From Vreelandella profundi (GTDB taxonomy: Bacteria; Pseudomonadota; Gammaproteobacteria; Pseudomonadales; Halomonadaceae): 64,000 nucleotides of DNA. A model generated the notes under the pieces. The model was not told the origin of the DNA. It saw only the letters and a list, made by a program, of their open reading frames with translations, and made no database searches. The stretch covers positions 682,001 to 746,000 of the forward strand of contig NZ_CP077941.1 in the NCBI RefSeq assembly GCF_019722725.1. Direction: 5' to 3'. This document shows, piece after piece, positions 63,883-64,000 of this stretch. How positions within the stretch are numbered: position 1 is the stretch's first letter; every line of letters begins with the position of its first letter. The position numbers were made by a program, and so were the translations under genes.

Positions 63883-64000
63883 TTAATATTCAGATGTGTC
63901 AACGCCTTTCTTGCCTTTTTGCCTCTGTAACTGGGCCAGATTCATTACTGCCAACCCATTTTCCATACGCTTGCATCTTTTAAACGTTGCCAAGGCACAA
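63883..64000 (-). CDS. Possible C-terminus of a gene starting outside the window
   Basis: The minus strand is open from the right edge to a TAA at 63883-63885, giving about 39 residues that end NLAQLQRQKGKKGVDTSEY. It is basic and reads like a real protein end, but it is too short to identify. If real, it would lie upstream of cspA on the same strand. Confidence 0.35.
   Translation of the reverse strand, partial: CALATFKRCKRMENGLAVMNLAQLQRQKGKKGVDTSEY

Overview
The window looks like a chromosomal segment of a moderately GC-rich gammaproteobacterium, most likely a Halomonas-type (Halomonadaceae) marine or halophilic species. This rests on gene content and order: divergent yeiH/yeiE, xseA divergent from guaB-guaA, TRAP transport, an aaeXAB-like exporter, msrPQ, an LplT-Aas fusion and rlmA facing cspA. 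It is a judgement from protein similarity, not a database match.

Layout. 1-6.45 kb is a housekeeping block: yeiH (cut by the window edge), a YeiE-type LysR regulator, xseA, then guaB and guaA for GMP synthesis. 6.45-9.5 kb is an AT-rich insertion carrying a two-gene Septu-type anti-phage module (PtuA ATPase and PtuB HNH nuclease), bounded on the right by a decayed IS3-family transposase. 9.6-20.5 kb is an accessory region of toxin-antitoxin-like genes that has been repeatedly duplicated and decayed. It holds one intact hipBA pair, a second pair with hipA cut to its N-terminus, and a third hipB promoter with only a start-codon stub; a complete class II Fic protein and a 5'-truncated, nonsense-mutated copy; two intact copies and one fragment of a 102-residue anchored protein; and a RhuM-Fic/Doc protein. 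DedA, DUF808 and cupin genes lie between them. Two palindrome families mark this region: TTACCG-N2-CGGTAA before each hipB, in pairs or a triple about 50 bp apart, and a longer TGAGCCGA inverted repeat before fic, with an orphan copy near 18.24 kb.

20.5-30 kb is metabolism and transport: a Bcr/CflA drug exporter, small DUF proteins, a secreted PQQ-type sugar dehydrogenase with a membrane partner, relics of an EamA transporter and a LysR gene, then a GntR regulator facing a TRAP transporter (dctPQM) and an enolase-superfamily dehydratase, which together look like a sugar-acid uptake and catabolic unit. 30-36.4 kb is an iron-siderophore unit on the minus strand (TonB receptor, binding protein, two permeases, ATPase) with a Fur-like box upstream.

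36.7-64 kb returns to general chromosome: glpF-glpK, a voltage-gated-type potassium channel, an aaeXAB-like exporter, a DUF1275 membrane protein, LysR/mdaB, a periplasmic S8 peptidase whose catalytic Asp is Glu, msrPQ, an FMN glutamate-synthase-like protein, a rhodanese, a DUF2157-DUF4401-GDYXXLXY membrane trio, an MscS channel, a nitroreductase, the LplT-Aas phospholipid repair fusion, an HTH regulator, rlmA and a cold-shock gene. I saw no rRNA, tRNA, CRISPR array or intact insertion sequence.
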